DNA of 35,720 nucleotides from an uncultured Chitinophagales bacterium (GTDB lineage Bacteria > Bacteroidota > Bacteroidia > Chitinophagales > UBA2359). Shown here one piece after another: positions 9,001 to 14,000 of the stretch; positions within the stretch are counted from its first letter, which is position 1; the number at the start of each line of letters is the position of its first letter. The DNA is taken from positions 1-35,720 of the forward strand of contig CALBCY010000280.1 in assembly GCA_937927195.1 (NCBI GenBank). The letters are read 5' to 3'. Below the pieces are notes generated by a model. It saw only the letters and a program-made list of their open reading frames with translations, was not told the origin of the DNA and searched no databases. The position numbers were made by a program, and so were the translations under genes.

Positions 9001-9959
9001 GAACAGATTTGTTTACCTATACAGCTTGTGATGGAAATGGTGGTACCAGTATCAACAATGTTTACATTGAAAACAATTGTGATACAGGTAACAATGCTCC
9101 TGATGCCAATCCAGATTATGCTTCGGCTAATTGTGGCGTTCAGGTTACAATTGAAGTAATGGCCAATGATTCAGATGCAGACCAAGATCAGATCACTATC
9201 TGTGGATTTACTGATCCTGCTAATGGAACAGTGATACAAGTGGGAACGACTTTGGTTTATTCACCTAATTCTGATTTTTCAGGAGAAGATACATTCTTGT
9301 ATTCTGCTTGTGATGGGAATGGTGGAATGGATCAAACCAGCGTTTATGTTACTGTAAATTGCACACCTGCTAATGGCCTTGTTGCAAATGATGACTATGG
9401 AACAACTCCGGATAATTCAACCATCTATATTCCAGTTTTGAATAATGATGTTTATCCAAGTGATTGTACTCCGACCATCAATGTATTGACACCAGCTGGT
9501 TCTTATGAAGGAGCAGTTTTAATCAATGGTGGAGAATTAATTTATGTTCCGCAATTAGGATTTACAGGTATGGTTTATCTGGATTATGAAATTTGTTGTG
9601 GTGAAAGTTGCGATCAGGCAACGGTAGCCATTGATGTGACAGCTCATGGTGCTTGCACAGTTGACGGTTTCAGATTACCAAATGTGTTTACTCCAAATGG
9701 TGACGGCAACAATGATCTTTTCCAAATTGAAGGTTGTGATGAATGTCAAGCAGAAGGCGCAAGAATGCTAATCAGCATTTTCAATGAATCTGGACAGCTT
9801 GTTTATCGCAATGACGATTACAGAAATGGTGATTCATGGAACGGTGACTTGCACCAAGACGGATTCGGAGTTCCACAAGGAACTTACTACTACAGCCTGG
9901 AATTAATTTCAGGAGATCAAGTTGATTTGAAACAAGGATTTATCGAGTTAAGAAGATAA
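1..9959 (+). CDS. Giant T9SS-exported multidomain surface protein (ORF1), 5'-truncated by the window edge
   Basis: The frame is open from base 3 to the TAA at 9957-9959, giving 3,318 visible residues. The first ATG (153) lies inside a repeat that already runs across it, so the true start is upstream of the window. Domains in order: SdrD-B-like repeats, two DUF7507-like domains, a Cys-rich array, six DUF11 domains, four classical SdrD-B repeats, EIC and Big_9 modules, and a C-terminal T9SS type B sorting domain. The last domain implies outer-membrane translocation and surface attachment or release. The rest resembles the stalk of a giant adhesin. There is no catalytic domain or transmembrane segment. 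The protein is very acidic: eight Lys and no Arg before the sorting domain. It is a paralogue of the downstream gene. Family and export route are well supported. The adhesin role is inference; a structural fibre is an alternative. Confidence 0.95.
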   Translation, partial: GTDDDSPTNDGVSECTDPTTDEPIDFGIVPDPECEEIEGTVFIDGNNDGCMEDPADVAEGVTVELAECNADGTTTPVGSTTTGADGTYEFGPTEEGGNLCLDPTATYQVSISGLPAGFTNSTGAANNCAGTDDDSPANDGTSDCTDPTTDEPVDFGIVPCEDIEGTVFIDDNNDGCQDTPGVGVGGVTVELVECNADGTQTPVGSTVTAEDGTYEFGPTPEGGELCLDAGSTYQVSISGLPAGYSNSTGAGDGCDGDNDDSPLNDGVSDCVNPGDDDPADGDDDEHVDFGLTPDADPVPGIDIEKLTNGNQADSATDSDVPTIATGNSVTWTYIVVNTGQTDLIDVVVMDDVEGLICEISFLSIGETTTCSHTGIAGDVAYSNMATVTGTPVDENGDPTGDPEVEDEDPSNYVGEDDDFAAIDIEKLTNGNQADAATDADVPTIAAGSTVTWTYIVTNTGSLDLADVNVTDDIEGMICQIALLEAGETTTCTMEGIAGEGLYANIGSVTGTPVDENGDPTGDPEVEDEDPSHYEGDIPGCIDPQACNYSPDATVADGSCDYGDATCPEPCNVVEGCTDATACNYDAAANCDDGSCETPDGCTDPTACNYNELASCDNGSCEYGDTTCPDPCNVIAGCTDETACNYTPLANCDDDSCTYDECTGCTDPGACNYLPNATIDDGECEYGNAECPDPCNVIEGCTDVTACNFDAAANCDDGSCETPDGCTDPTACNYNDLADCDNGSCEYGDTTCPDPCNVIEGCTDEAACNYTPLANCDDDSCELPDGCTDATACNYNPLASCDDGTCDYGDTTCPDPCNVIAGCTDETACNFMPLANCDDSNCDYSSCQEFDLALVKQLASGQDANVAAGDLVTYTITVFNQGEITADNILVTDYLPAGTFLSDSDWNDLGTTANILLSSTNGGLPVDGLLPNASTSVNITIQLPAPIAAGTSLVNFAEISDATDDNGDPVTDIDSTPDDTNDDNYINDDDTSGNGLEGGDEDDHDAEEVIIDPFDLALIKELADGQSASVTVGDFVTYTITVYNQGEITADNIEIIDYIPAGLELADSDWNEVGSNAVISVNTPGGLPANTNISVDITLQVVSGATGTLTNFAEISEATDENGNPQEDIDSTPDTDNDDNFITDNDTSGDGLAGGDEDDHDPEEVVVAPLVDLELVKTANVTEVGIGDQFVYTIEVSNINDPGNGLVYDANGVEVTDNLPTGLVFVGYTSTIGNYNSGTGVWNIGTIANGATETLEITVMVVGAGEIINVAEITATDEEDIDSTPGNNDPDEDDQDDYPINSTSIDLSLVKSSDVVEANVGDIIYYSISIANEGPSDATGVDIADALPSQLTNPQNISDGGQFIDGAIIWEDLTIPAGFSLDLNFTATVGEFGTIVNVAMVTDHNEPDVDSDPDNDDEEEDDQDEAVVTNPVIDVELVKTVSTPQVNVGEEVSFTIEVSNNGPGEATGVEVTEYIPNGMLLVSADPSMGDYNSNSGIWEVGTLTAGEVETLELTVILLNPGSYINIAEVTDHDQEDVDSDPDNDDGDQSEDDEDNAIVEALIIDLELVKEAGVETVNPGDLVDYVITVSNISDPEAGLIYDAHDVEVLEILPPGMDYVGHTVTGGAYNQLTGVWDIGTIANGSDVTMTITGFVTASSGVITNVAQVSNAEEPDVDSEPNNDDGDQSEDDEDSDPVIIEDAPTNSLGDYVWLDENGDGVQDSNEDPIEGVEVTLYDEDGNELATTTTDEDGYYIFENLPDGGYYVEFGDVPGTTLTTPNNGGEEEDSDVDGSNGEGTTETVYLSGGEHNPNVDAGFVPDENPLNSLGDYVWLDSDQDGVQDIGESPISGVPVNLYDGDGNLIASTSTDSNGYYIFEDLPDGDYYVVFETIPGLVLTDMNQGGDDALDSDAESNGQSQVVNLSGGEHDGTIDAGFYMTDEPLNSLGDYVWMDTDNDGVQDSNEAPVSGVVVDLYDANGTFLGSTTTDENGYYIFENLPDGNYYVVFNAPNGTEFTSANQGGDDNNDSDAGTNGTSPVVNLSGGEHNDSIDAGLIGIDEPLNSLGDYVWMDSDNDGVQDSNEVPVSGVTVDLYDANGNYLGSTTTDANGYYIFEDLPDGNYYVVFNAPNGTEFTSSNQGGDDNNDSDAGTNGTSHVVNLSGGEHDGSIDAGLIGIDQGCDAPLTCDHDDLCTEAMETIEICPDWCVAGDFIIDEVESTFHCAVQQLPNGCIAYTPLPGMESVGYDNVYIHATSADGSVCVETTIHIQIGGCNPNNPPVAVDDNTTTQPGTPVTINVLGNDYDNDGDQIYICNVAGDAQASNGTVTLTATGFVYTPNTGFYGTDSFTYTICDGNGGTDQATVTITVPQPNQPCDTEDVSMCVEPFTNGTTPTEICFDLCDGYSITNLGSIFNCGLEQTGPNCFEYLPLPSFIGDNTIEVTACNQAGTCETIYVYITVSNNCNGQTNTPPTAVDDAVSTSENTPVTINVLGNDYDNDGDQIYICNVAGDATPSNGTVTLTATGFVYTPNAGFYGTDSFTYTICDGNGGSDQATVTITVPQNNCDPDQTICLPPFGANTTPTEICIDFCGDGMAITGLNSLFECGLETISANCFTYIPLPSFTGDNTIEVTACNAGNQCETVNIHITVSENCGGTNTNTDPLAIDDYVSTQINTPLTINVIGNDGDFDGDALTLCGNSQAMNGTVSQSANQFIYTPNAGFHGTDSFTYTVCDGNGGSSTATVYITVDQDIIYYELTAIDDNATATCGQSVTINVLDNDLHPNGAMLYLCGFTETSNGSLLQSGYGFIYTPNAGFSGTDSFTYTSCSDGLLQDDAIVTISVSCDSQQQNTAPVAGNDQAQTDCGQTISIDVLANDYDPEGSALTICSIGQGTNGTVLSSNGQFSYTPNSGFSGNDSFTYSICDSEGLSATATVNVSVTCQNTTNSNPVTSYDQVSGDCNMTVAVEVLANDSDPDGDALTVCEYSQPSNGSVTLAGSTFTYTPQTNYQGTDLFTYTACDGNGGTSINNVYIENNCDTGNNAPDANPDYASANCGVQVTIEVMANDSDADQDQITICGFTDPANGTVIQVGTTLVYSPNSDFSGEDTFLYSACDGNGGMDQTSVYVTVNCTPANGLVANDDYGTTPDNSTIYIPVLNNDVYPSDCTPTINVLTPAGSYEGAVLINGGELIYVPQLGFTGMVYLDYEICCGESCDQATVAIDVTAHGACTVDGFRLPNVFTPNGDGNNDLFQIEGCDECQAEGARMLISIFNESGQLVYRNDDYRNGDSWNGDLHQDGFGVPQGTYYYSLELISGDQVDLKQGFIELRR
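3..902 (+). repeat. ORF1 SdrD-B-like repeats (one partial, two complete)
   Basis: A C-terminal piece (3-101) is followed by full units starting at Cys codons 102 and 480. Each unit has the order C-E-x-I-E-G-T-V-F-I-D, N-N-D-G-C, V-T-V-E-L, a G-T-Y-E-F-G-P turn, L-C-L-D, a T-Y-Q-V strand, D-D-S-P and a terminal D-F-G. This is the SdrD B-like (Cna-B-related) fold, rich in Asp and Asn loops of the kind that bind Ca2+ in staphylococcal SdrD. The last unit (423 nt) has the same length as the last unit of the corresponding array in the downstream gene. Confidence 0.85.
903..1616 (+). repeat. ORF1 two DUF7507-like domains
   Basis: Two consecutive copies start at 903 and 1266. Each opens with I-D-I-E-K-L-T-N-G-N-Q-A-D, continues to V-T-W-T-Y-I-V-x-N-T-G, and ends in an acidic linker (T-G-T-P-V-D-E-N-G-D-P-T-G-D-P). 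This is the DUF11-related beta-sandwich type often annotated DUF7507 in bacterial surface proteins. A paired Cys (G-L/M-I-C and T-T-C) is present in each copy. The single Lys of each domain is the fifth codon (915 and 1278). Confidence 0.75.
1617..2546 (+). repeat. ORF1 Cys-rich GCTDxxACNY array, ten units
   Basis: The array has 310 residues and ten units, each opening with G-C-[TI]-D-x-x-A-C-N-[YF]. Long units of about 36 residues (ending C-P-x-P-C-N-V) alternate with short units of about 25 residues (ending D-x-S-C). Typical long units hold six Cys and short ones four, so disulfide pairing is likely. Similar motifs recur in large surface proteins of marine Bacteroidota. I know no established name or function for them. 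There is no Lys or Arg. A distinctive junction, T-Y-D-E-C-T followed by P-N-A-T-I-D, lies between units 4 and 5. Confidence 0.85.
2547..5105 (+). repeat. ORF1 six DUF11 domains
   Basis: Modules start at 2547, 3039, 3510, 3912, 4296 and 4686. Each opens with [FIV]-D-[LV]-x-L-[VI]-K, has a Y/F-T-I-x-V-x-N strand and a Y/L-[IL]-P-x-G motif, and ends in a very acidic linker such as G-G-D-E-D-D-H-D or D-S-D-P-D-N-D-D. This matches the DUF11 (conserved repeat domain, PF01345) Ig-like fold common in bacterial surface stalks. Every module has exactly one Lys, at codon 7, and no Arg. Confidence 0.9.
5106..6524 (+). repeat. ORF1 four classical SdrD-B repeats
   Basis: Units start at N-S-L-G-D-Y-V-W codons 5106, 5466, 5820 and 6174 (spacing 360, 354 and 354 nt). 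Each has D-x-x-x-D-G-V-Q-D, V-x-[LV]-x-L-Y-D, G-Y-Y-I-F-E-[ND]-L-P-D-G, and a closing L-S-G-G-E-H then D-A-G-[FL]. This is the SdrD B-like domain (PF17210), which binds Ca2+ in the staphylococcal prototype. Units 3 and 4 are nearly identical and so relatively recent duplicates. The array lacks Lys and Arg. Confidence 0.92.
6525..9662 (+). repeat. ORF1 EIC Cys-modules and Big_9 (cadherin-like) modules
   Basis: Three Cys-rich modules of about 90 residues start at Cys codons 6525, 7104 and 7671. They share E-I-C-x-[DE]-x-C, a central F-x-C, Y-x-P-L-P and a final C-x-T/E-[TV] strand. I do not recognise them as a named family and call them EIC modules. Each is followed by a Big_9-type domain (PF17963) with A-V-D-D, P-V-T-I-N-V-L-G-N-D-Y-D, G-F-x-Y-T-P-N and D-S-F-T-Y-T-I-C-D-G-N-G-G. 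From about 8227, five more Big_9-like modules follow without EIC modules; the last (from about 9363) is divergent. Confidence 0.85.
9663..9956 (+). other. ORF1 T9SS type B C-terminal sorting domain (CHU_C / gliding-motility-associated)
   Basis: About 98 residues begin near R-L-P-N-V-F-T-P-N-G-D-G-N-N-D-L-F, the hallmark of the type B CTD (TIGR04131/PF13585). They continue through M-L-I-S-I-F-N, G-Q-L-V-Y, W-N-G-D and P-Q-G-T-Y-Y-Y, and close with K-Q-G-F-I-E-L-R-R. In this family the domain directs translocation through SprA and the T9SS, usually helped by a PorP/SprF-like protein; none is encoded in the window. The domain holds all six Arg and one of the nine Lys visible in this protein, a sharp change of composition. 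Confidence 0.95.
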
Positions 9960-9984
9960 TTTGTGGAGGGACAACTATCTTGAA

Positions 9985-10013
9985 GCCCCTCACCGCCAAA
10001 GGCGGTGAGGGGC
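9985..10013 (+). terminator. GC-rich hairpin just after ORF1
   Basis: A perfect 13-bp inverted repeat (gcccctcaccgcc / ggcggtgaggggc) encloses an AAA loop, 26 nt after the TAA. It is far more GC-rich than its surroundings. No T-run follows directly, so it may protect the mRNA 3' end or be a dispersed palindromic element rather than a stand-alone terminator. Confidence 0.6.
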
Positions 10014-10037
10014 AATCTCGAAAATTCTTAGAAATAT

Positions 10038-10073
10038 AAAGGCTTGTATCGGTAAACGATACAAGCCTTTTTT
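10038..10073 (+). terminator. Rho-independent terminator 1 for ORF1
   Basis: A perfect 14-bp stem (aaaggcttgtatcg / cgatacaagccttt) has the loop gtaaa, and its T-run extends through 10073. Its position 78 nt past the ORF1 stop fits termination of the giant transcript. The A-run on the left arm could make it work in both directions. Confidence 0.85.
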
Positions 10074-10127
10074 ATAGCAAAAAATAGATTCCCGATAAGA
10101 ATAAAATGAAAGCTAAAAGTGAAATAG

Positions 10128-10157
10128 ACTAGGCAGAATAAAACTAGGCAGAATAAA
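10128..10157. repeat. 15-bp perfect tandem repeat between the two terminators
   Basis: Two adjacent identical copies of actaggcagaataaa occupy 10128-10142 and 10143-10157; a third copy starts (act) and breaks off. It lies in the spacer between the duplicated terminators. No function can be read from it. Confidence 0.85.
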
Positions 10158-10181
10158 ACTGCCAATTTTTAAATCAATCTT

Positions 10182-10216
10182 AAAGGCTTGTATCGAATTT
10201 CGATACAAGCCTTTTT
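10182..10216 (+). terminator. Rho-independent terminator 2, with the same stem as terminator 1
   Basis: The 14-bp stem is identical in both arms to that of terminator 1, with a different loop (aattt) and a T-run to 10216. The two elements start 144 bp apart. Since only the loop differs, they are duplicates of one element, or the stem is conserved while the loop drifts. Confidence 0.8.
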
Positions 10217-10659
10217 GCAATAAAATTCCAAGCATCTCTAAAGCAAAATATTTGGACAAATCTTACCGATGTATTCTATAGGGAAGGGCATTAACCCAAC
10301 CAAAGACTGAGATACCTAAAATTGGAAAGCCAGAATGCTAAACTCAAAGATTTTTACATTTAGCCAAGCGAACTGTGTAATGAAAATTACCGATAGATAT
10401 ATTCAAATTAAACACAAATATGGACGCTAAGAAAATGCCAAATTGGGAATTTAATTCTTCGCACAATCAAGAAAAATTTAATCAAATAAAAATGAAACAA
10501 TATTGTTCATGAAATGTCTCCCAAAAGCTTGATAAACAACGATGTATGATTTAAAATGTAAAGCCTATGATGAAACATTAAAAATTCCCCAAATTAACAA
10601 GGCATTCCCATTCTGAAACATATAAATATGGTAAGTCGTAATATATGTCACCTTCCATT

Positions 10660-10691
10660 GTGAGTTATTATAATGTCTAATAATAACTCAC
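10660..10691. repeat. 12-bp inverted repeat upstream of ORF2
   Basis: Left arm gtgagttattat (10660-10671) and right arm ataataactcac (10680-10691) are perfect complements around an 8-nt loop. It is AT-rich with GC-clamped ends. It could be an operator-like site or an mRNA hairpin. It is followed 11 nt later by a second palindrome. Confidence 0.6.
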
Positions 10692-10702
10692 CCTAATTCT
10701 GT

Positions 10703-10720
10703 TGAGCCAGTTCTGGCTCA
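10703..10720. repeat. 8-bp palindrome next to the 10660 inverted repeat
   Basis: The arms tgagccag (10703-10710) and ctggctca (10713-10720) are perfect complements around two T residues. A T-rich stretch follows. A protein-binding palindrome or a weak terminator are both possible. Confidence 0.5.
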
Positions 10721-10966
10721 TCTTCATTTGCACAATAGATTGTATTGGATTCTTATGTAATGCCGTATAGGAGATACTTCATTTCATACTTCATTTTAAT
10801 TAAGAAAGATAAATATTTTAAAAAATAAATATTTAAAAATTCAAACGCATCTAATCGATCTCTTTTCAAACACAAAATACAGACTCGATATTAATCCCTT
10901 TACAAGGAATATATACCAAATTAATACAGGTGAATAAAATAGATAATAGAGATATAAATAAATCAT

Positions 10967-11002
10967 TTTAACCTCCCCTGGTTGTGTCCCTTCCAGGTTA
11001 AA
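10967..11002 (+). promoter_or_regulatory. 8-bp inverted repeat just before the ORF2 start
   Basis: The arms tttaacct (10967-10974) and aggttaaa (10995-11002) flank a C- and T-rich 20-nt loop that also contains a smaller cctgg/ccagg pairing. It ends 21 nt before the ATG, where it could act as a leader hairpin or an operator. The arms are short, so chance is not excluded. Confidence 0.3.
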
Positions 11003-11023
11003 TAATTCATGTAAATATTTTTT

Positions 11024-14000
11024 ATGATGAAAAAGTTCCTACCCTTTTTACATTTCAATTTGCACAGCAAATTGAAAGCAATGATGTACTTAACATCATT
11101 GCTAGTGCTGTTTCTGGTGGTATCAGATACCAACCAGATAAAAGCTCAATCGCCAGGATGTCCCGATGTCGAAATAATCGACCTTCGTGGTGTTCCAGGT
11201 TTTGCCCAAACCGACTCTTTGGTATTATGTGGATCTGCGGATACACTGGCATTTTTGATTTTCTTCAAAGATGCCAATGGTAGTGCCAAGGGTGGTGAAT
11301 TTGTTATTGATTTTCCACCAGGAATGCAATATGCTGGATTTGAATCCACTGTATATCCAGGAACAACAATAACTCCAGTGAATGTTTCTGATCCCGAATT
11401 TCCTTCTTTTTTAGTCAGCCCACTCGGTTCAGACAGCGTAATAGTTGTCTATGTTGGTGTTACTGCAAATTGTGAAGCTCGAAAGGACGGCCCTCAATTA
11501 TTTATTGATCTCGCTTTGAATTATACTTGGCAAGATACACTGGGTAATACCTTTAAATGTAAAACAGAAGTCACGCCTCCTGCAGAATTTAACTCTGAAA
11601 TAAGAACACCTGTTCTGAATGTTCTAAGTGTTACTCCGCAGGATACCACTTTTTCAGAACCAGGTAGTACTTTCTGTACTGAAGTGATGGTTTCACAAGA
11701 TGGTATAAAGGCATGGGTTGACAATTACGATTTCAGTATTATTGGATCTGATTTGACAGACAATTTAATGATCACCAGTTTAAAAGCAAATGGTGTCGAT
11801 GTCCCCTGGTCTGCAACTGCTGTCTATGACCCTGCAATTTATGACTCAATTTATACGGTAACTGGAAATGTTTCTGGTGATGTATTCCTTGGTAACAATG
11901 ATCCCCTGGGAAATCCAGCCAATACCTTTTTTGATTCGAACGAAAATATGATAGTTGAAGTCTGTTATGAAATTGGTGGCTGTTTCAATACACCTGGAAT
12001 TTTCCTCGATTATCAAGCATCTTATGGGTGTATGGATATGATTTGTGACGAAGCGTCTATGTCTCAAGGAGCCATAAACTTTTTACCAGAATACAATGCA
12101 GAGGCATTGATCAGTGCAGAAGTTACTCAAACCGCCCAGCTTTGTGGAAACAATGCAATAGTTGAAATTTTAGTTGAAAGTTCCAACACTGATCCTGCTG
12201 AAGGCCTCTTTGAAGACTTGGAAATTGGTTTCCAAGTTTGTGACAATCCGAACATCGAAATTGTATCTGTTTCTATTAATGGAAGCGATCCAATTCCTGA
12301 TAGCCTTTATGCTATTTCAAACGGTGACATCATTTTTGAATTTTGGAACAATACAATGAACCTAGATGGAGACAACATTGGTTTGGAAGACATCGACGGC
12401 GATGGCTTTTTCGATGATTTACCAGGTGGTCAGCCATTGGCAATTCAATTGGAAATTGCCATCGTATGCTCTGCTGAAGCTCCTGCTCCTTCCAGTTTGG
12501 ATTGTGATGGTTTGAGTTGTGAATTTTCTCAAGCCTACGCCCAAGGAAAGAAGAATTGTGGTCAGGACTTCCAAGATTTTCCTGCCATTGATCCACCTGC
12601 TTATATTACTTATGGTGCTACTTCTATAACCACAACTGAAACTGCTATTCCGGGTGGAGTAAGTGGTTATGATTTTGGAGTTTTCTCCGATGGTGTTACT
12701 GTGGGAATGAATGGTAATTTAACTGCCGGTGTGCCGGAACAAGTTGATGTAGAATTTTGCTACGAATTTGAAGCAATTAATGTAGAGGCTTGTTCAGCCA
12801 ATAATGTTTATTTACAAATTGACTTTATTGGGGACTATCCATTTATTTATGATTTTGAAGTCGTTCCTGGTTCTGAAACCTATACTATTGATGGTGGAAC
12901 ACCAATGCCAACGGGGTCTTCTTGGAACAATGTTGATTCAACAAATAGAGTTTTAACCTTGCCAATGGGAAGTAATGAAAGTGCTACACTTCTTTGTTAT
13001 AACTACACTTTGGAAGTTGATTCTTGCTGGTGTCCTCCTCCGCTTTATGCTGTTGGATCCCATCAAGTAATTGAATCTTGTAGTGATGGTGGTTGTGCTT
13101 GCGATATTGTAAGAGCATGCGAGCAAATAATTTACCGTGGTGATCCTACTTGTGTCGATTGTGTTTGCCCAATAGAAGAAGAATTGTATGTAGCACGTAA
13201 AAATTACGGTTACACTGATAAAACATTGGCGGTTCAACATGATTCTACCACTGTCCCATTTGAAGACAGAACAAGGTTTATGCCTTGTGATACAGCTGTT
13301 GTTGATATTTCTTATGAATTGCACGATGAAGACTGGTTGTATTCTCAAGAATTGTCAATGTTTATGTTCAATGTTTCTGTTAAAAACATCGCAGGTGGAA
13401 CCAACCGAAAAGATGAAATAGAATTGATGATGGATGCAGCTGGATCTGTATTGACTGGTTTCTATGTCGAGAAAGCAGGCTCTGGCGTTAGAACCGAAGT
13501 TGACTTCTCAGATTTGCCCCAATGTATAAATGATGGTGCTGTTCCGAGAGACTGCGAAGGGAATGACATCGGAACAACTCCTCAAACTTATCCTTATTCT
13601 GTGTTAATATATGGACAGGCTCCACAATATGCAGGGCAAGCTTCAGATCAATTTGCCAGTTCTTGTGGGGGTAGTTCAAATGATTGGTTTGATAACAACT
13701 TTTTAAGAGTTCAATTGAGAAACATTTCTAAAAGAAATGTTTGTTATGGAGATACAGGTGACGCTATTTGGCCAGGTGATGGTGATTGTATTGACGCCTT
13801 TTTGGAAAAATATGACTATAGAAATGGAGACAAATTGTGGTTCACATGGGAAGTCCCATTGGTTAAAAACTTTGTCAGAACACAATCTATGCAGTGTACA
13901 CCTGATTTGGCAATCCAACCTGGTGAAATTGATGCCAGTTTAACAGTATATGCCATCAACGCAACTGGATGTCAAGACGCGGTTCAATCGGCTTGTGGTT

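Larger units (their letters stand above)
10217..11023. other. AT-rich intergenic region upstream of ORF2
   Basis: About 800 nt with no gene I can support, no tRNA-like cloverleaf that I could find and no obvious remnant of an insertion sequence. It holds the inverted repeats listed separately at 10660-10720 and 10967-11002. No perfect Bacteroidota sigma-A box (TAnnTTTG) was found, so the ORF2 promoter is not located. There is also no clear Shine-Dalgarno before 11024, which is usual in this phylum. Confidence 0.6.
11024..11146 (+). other. ORF2 signal peptide
   Basis: About 41 residues. A basic n-region (M-M-K-K-F, later K-L-K) precedes the hydrophobic core M-M-Y-L-T-S-L-L-V-L-F-L-V-V. A Bacteroidota-style I-K-A-Q end follows, with predicted cleavage between A41 and Q42. 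The n-region is unusually long: 16 residues separate the KK pair from the core, and two perfect hairpins in the DNA cover that part. Confidence 0.85.

Noticed and set aside
10420-10512. 30-residue open frame in the intergenic region
   Set aside because: No homology that I recognise, no repeat or signal-peptide character; a frame of this length is expected by chance in AT-rich DNA.
10217-10650. Remnant of an insertion sequence or a tRNA gene in the gap
   Set aside because: No terminal inverted repeats with a transposase frame, no target duplication and no cloverleaf or conserved TΨC-like sequence were found by eye.
10702-10730. Possible Bacteroidota promoter (TTG, then TTCATTTG as a -7 box)
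   Set aside because: The -7 box has a mismatch in the invariant TA and the spacing is about 18 nt; it also overlaps a palindrome. Too weak to call.
9960-11023. ORF1 and ORF2 as one gene split by a frameshift or assembly error
   Set aside because: ORF1 ends in a complete sorting domain followed by terminators, and ORF2 begins with a signal peptide; both ends are natural.
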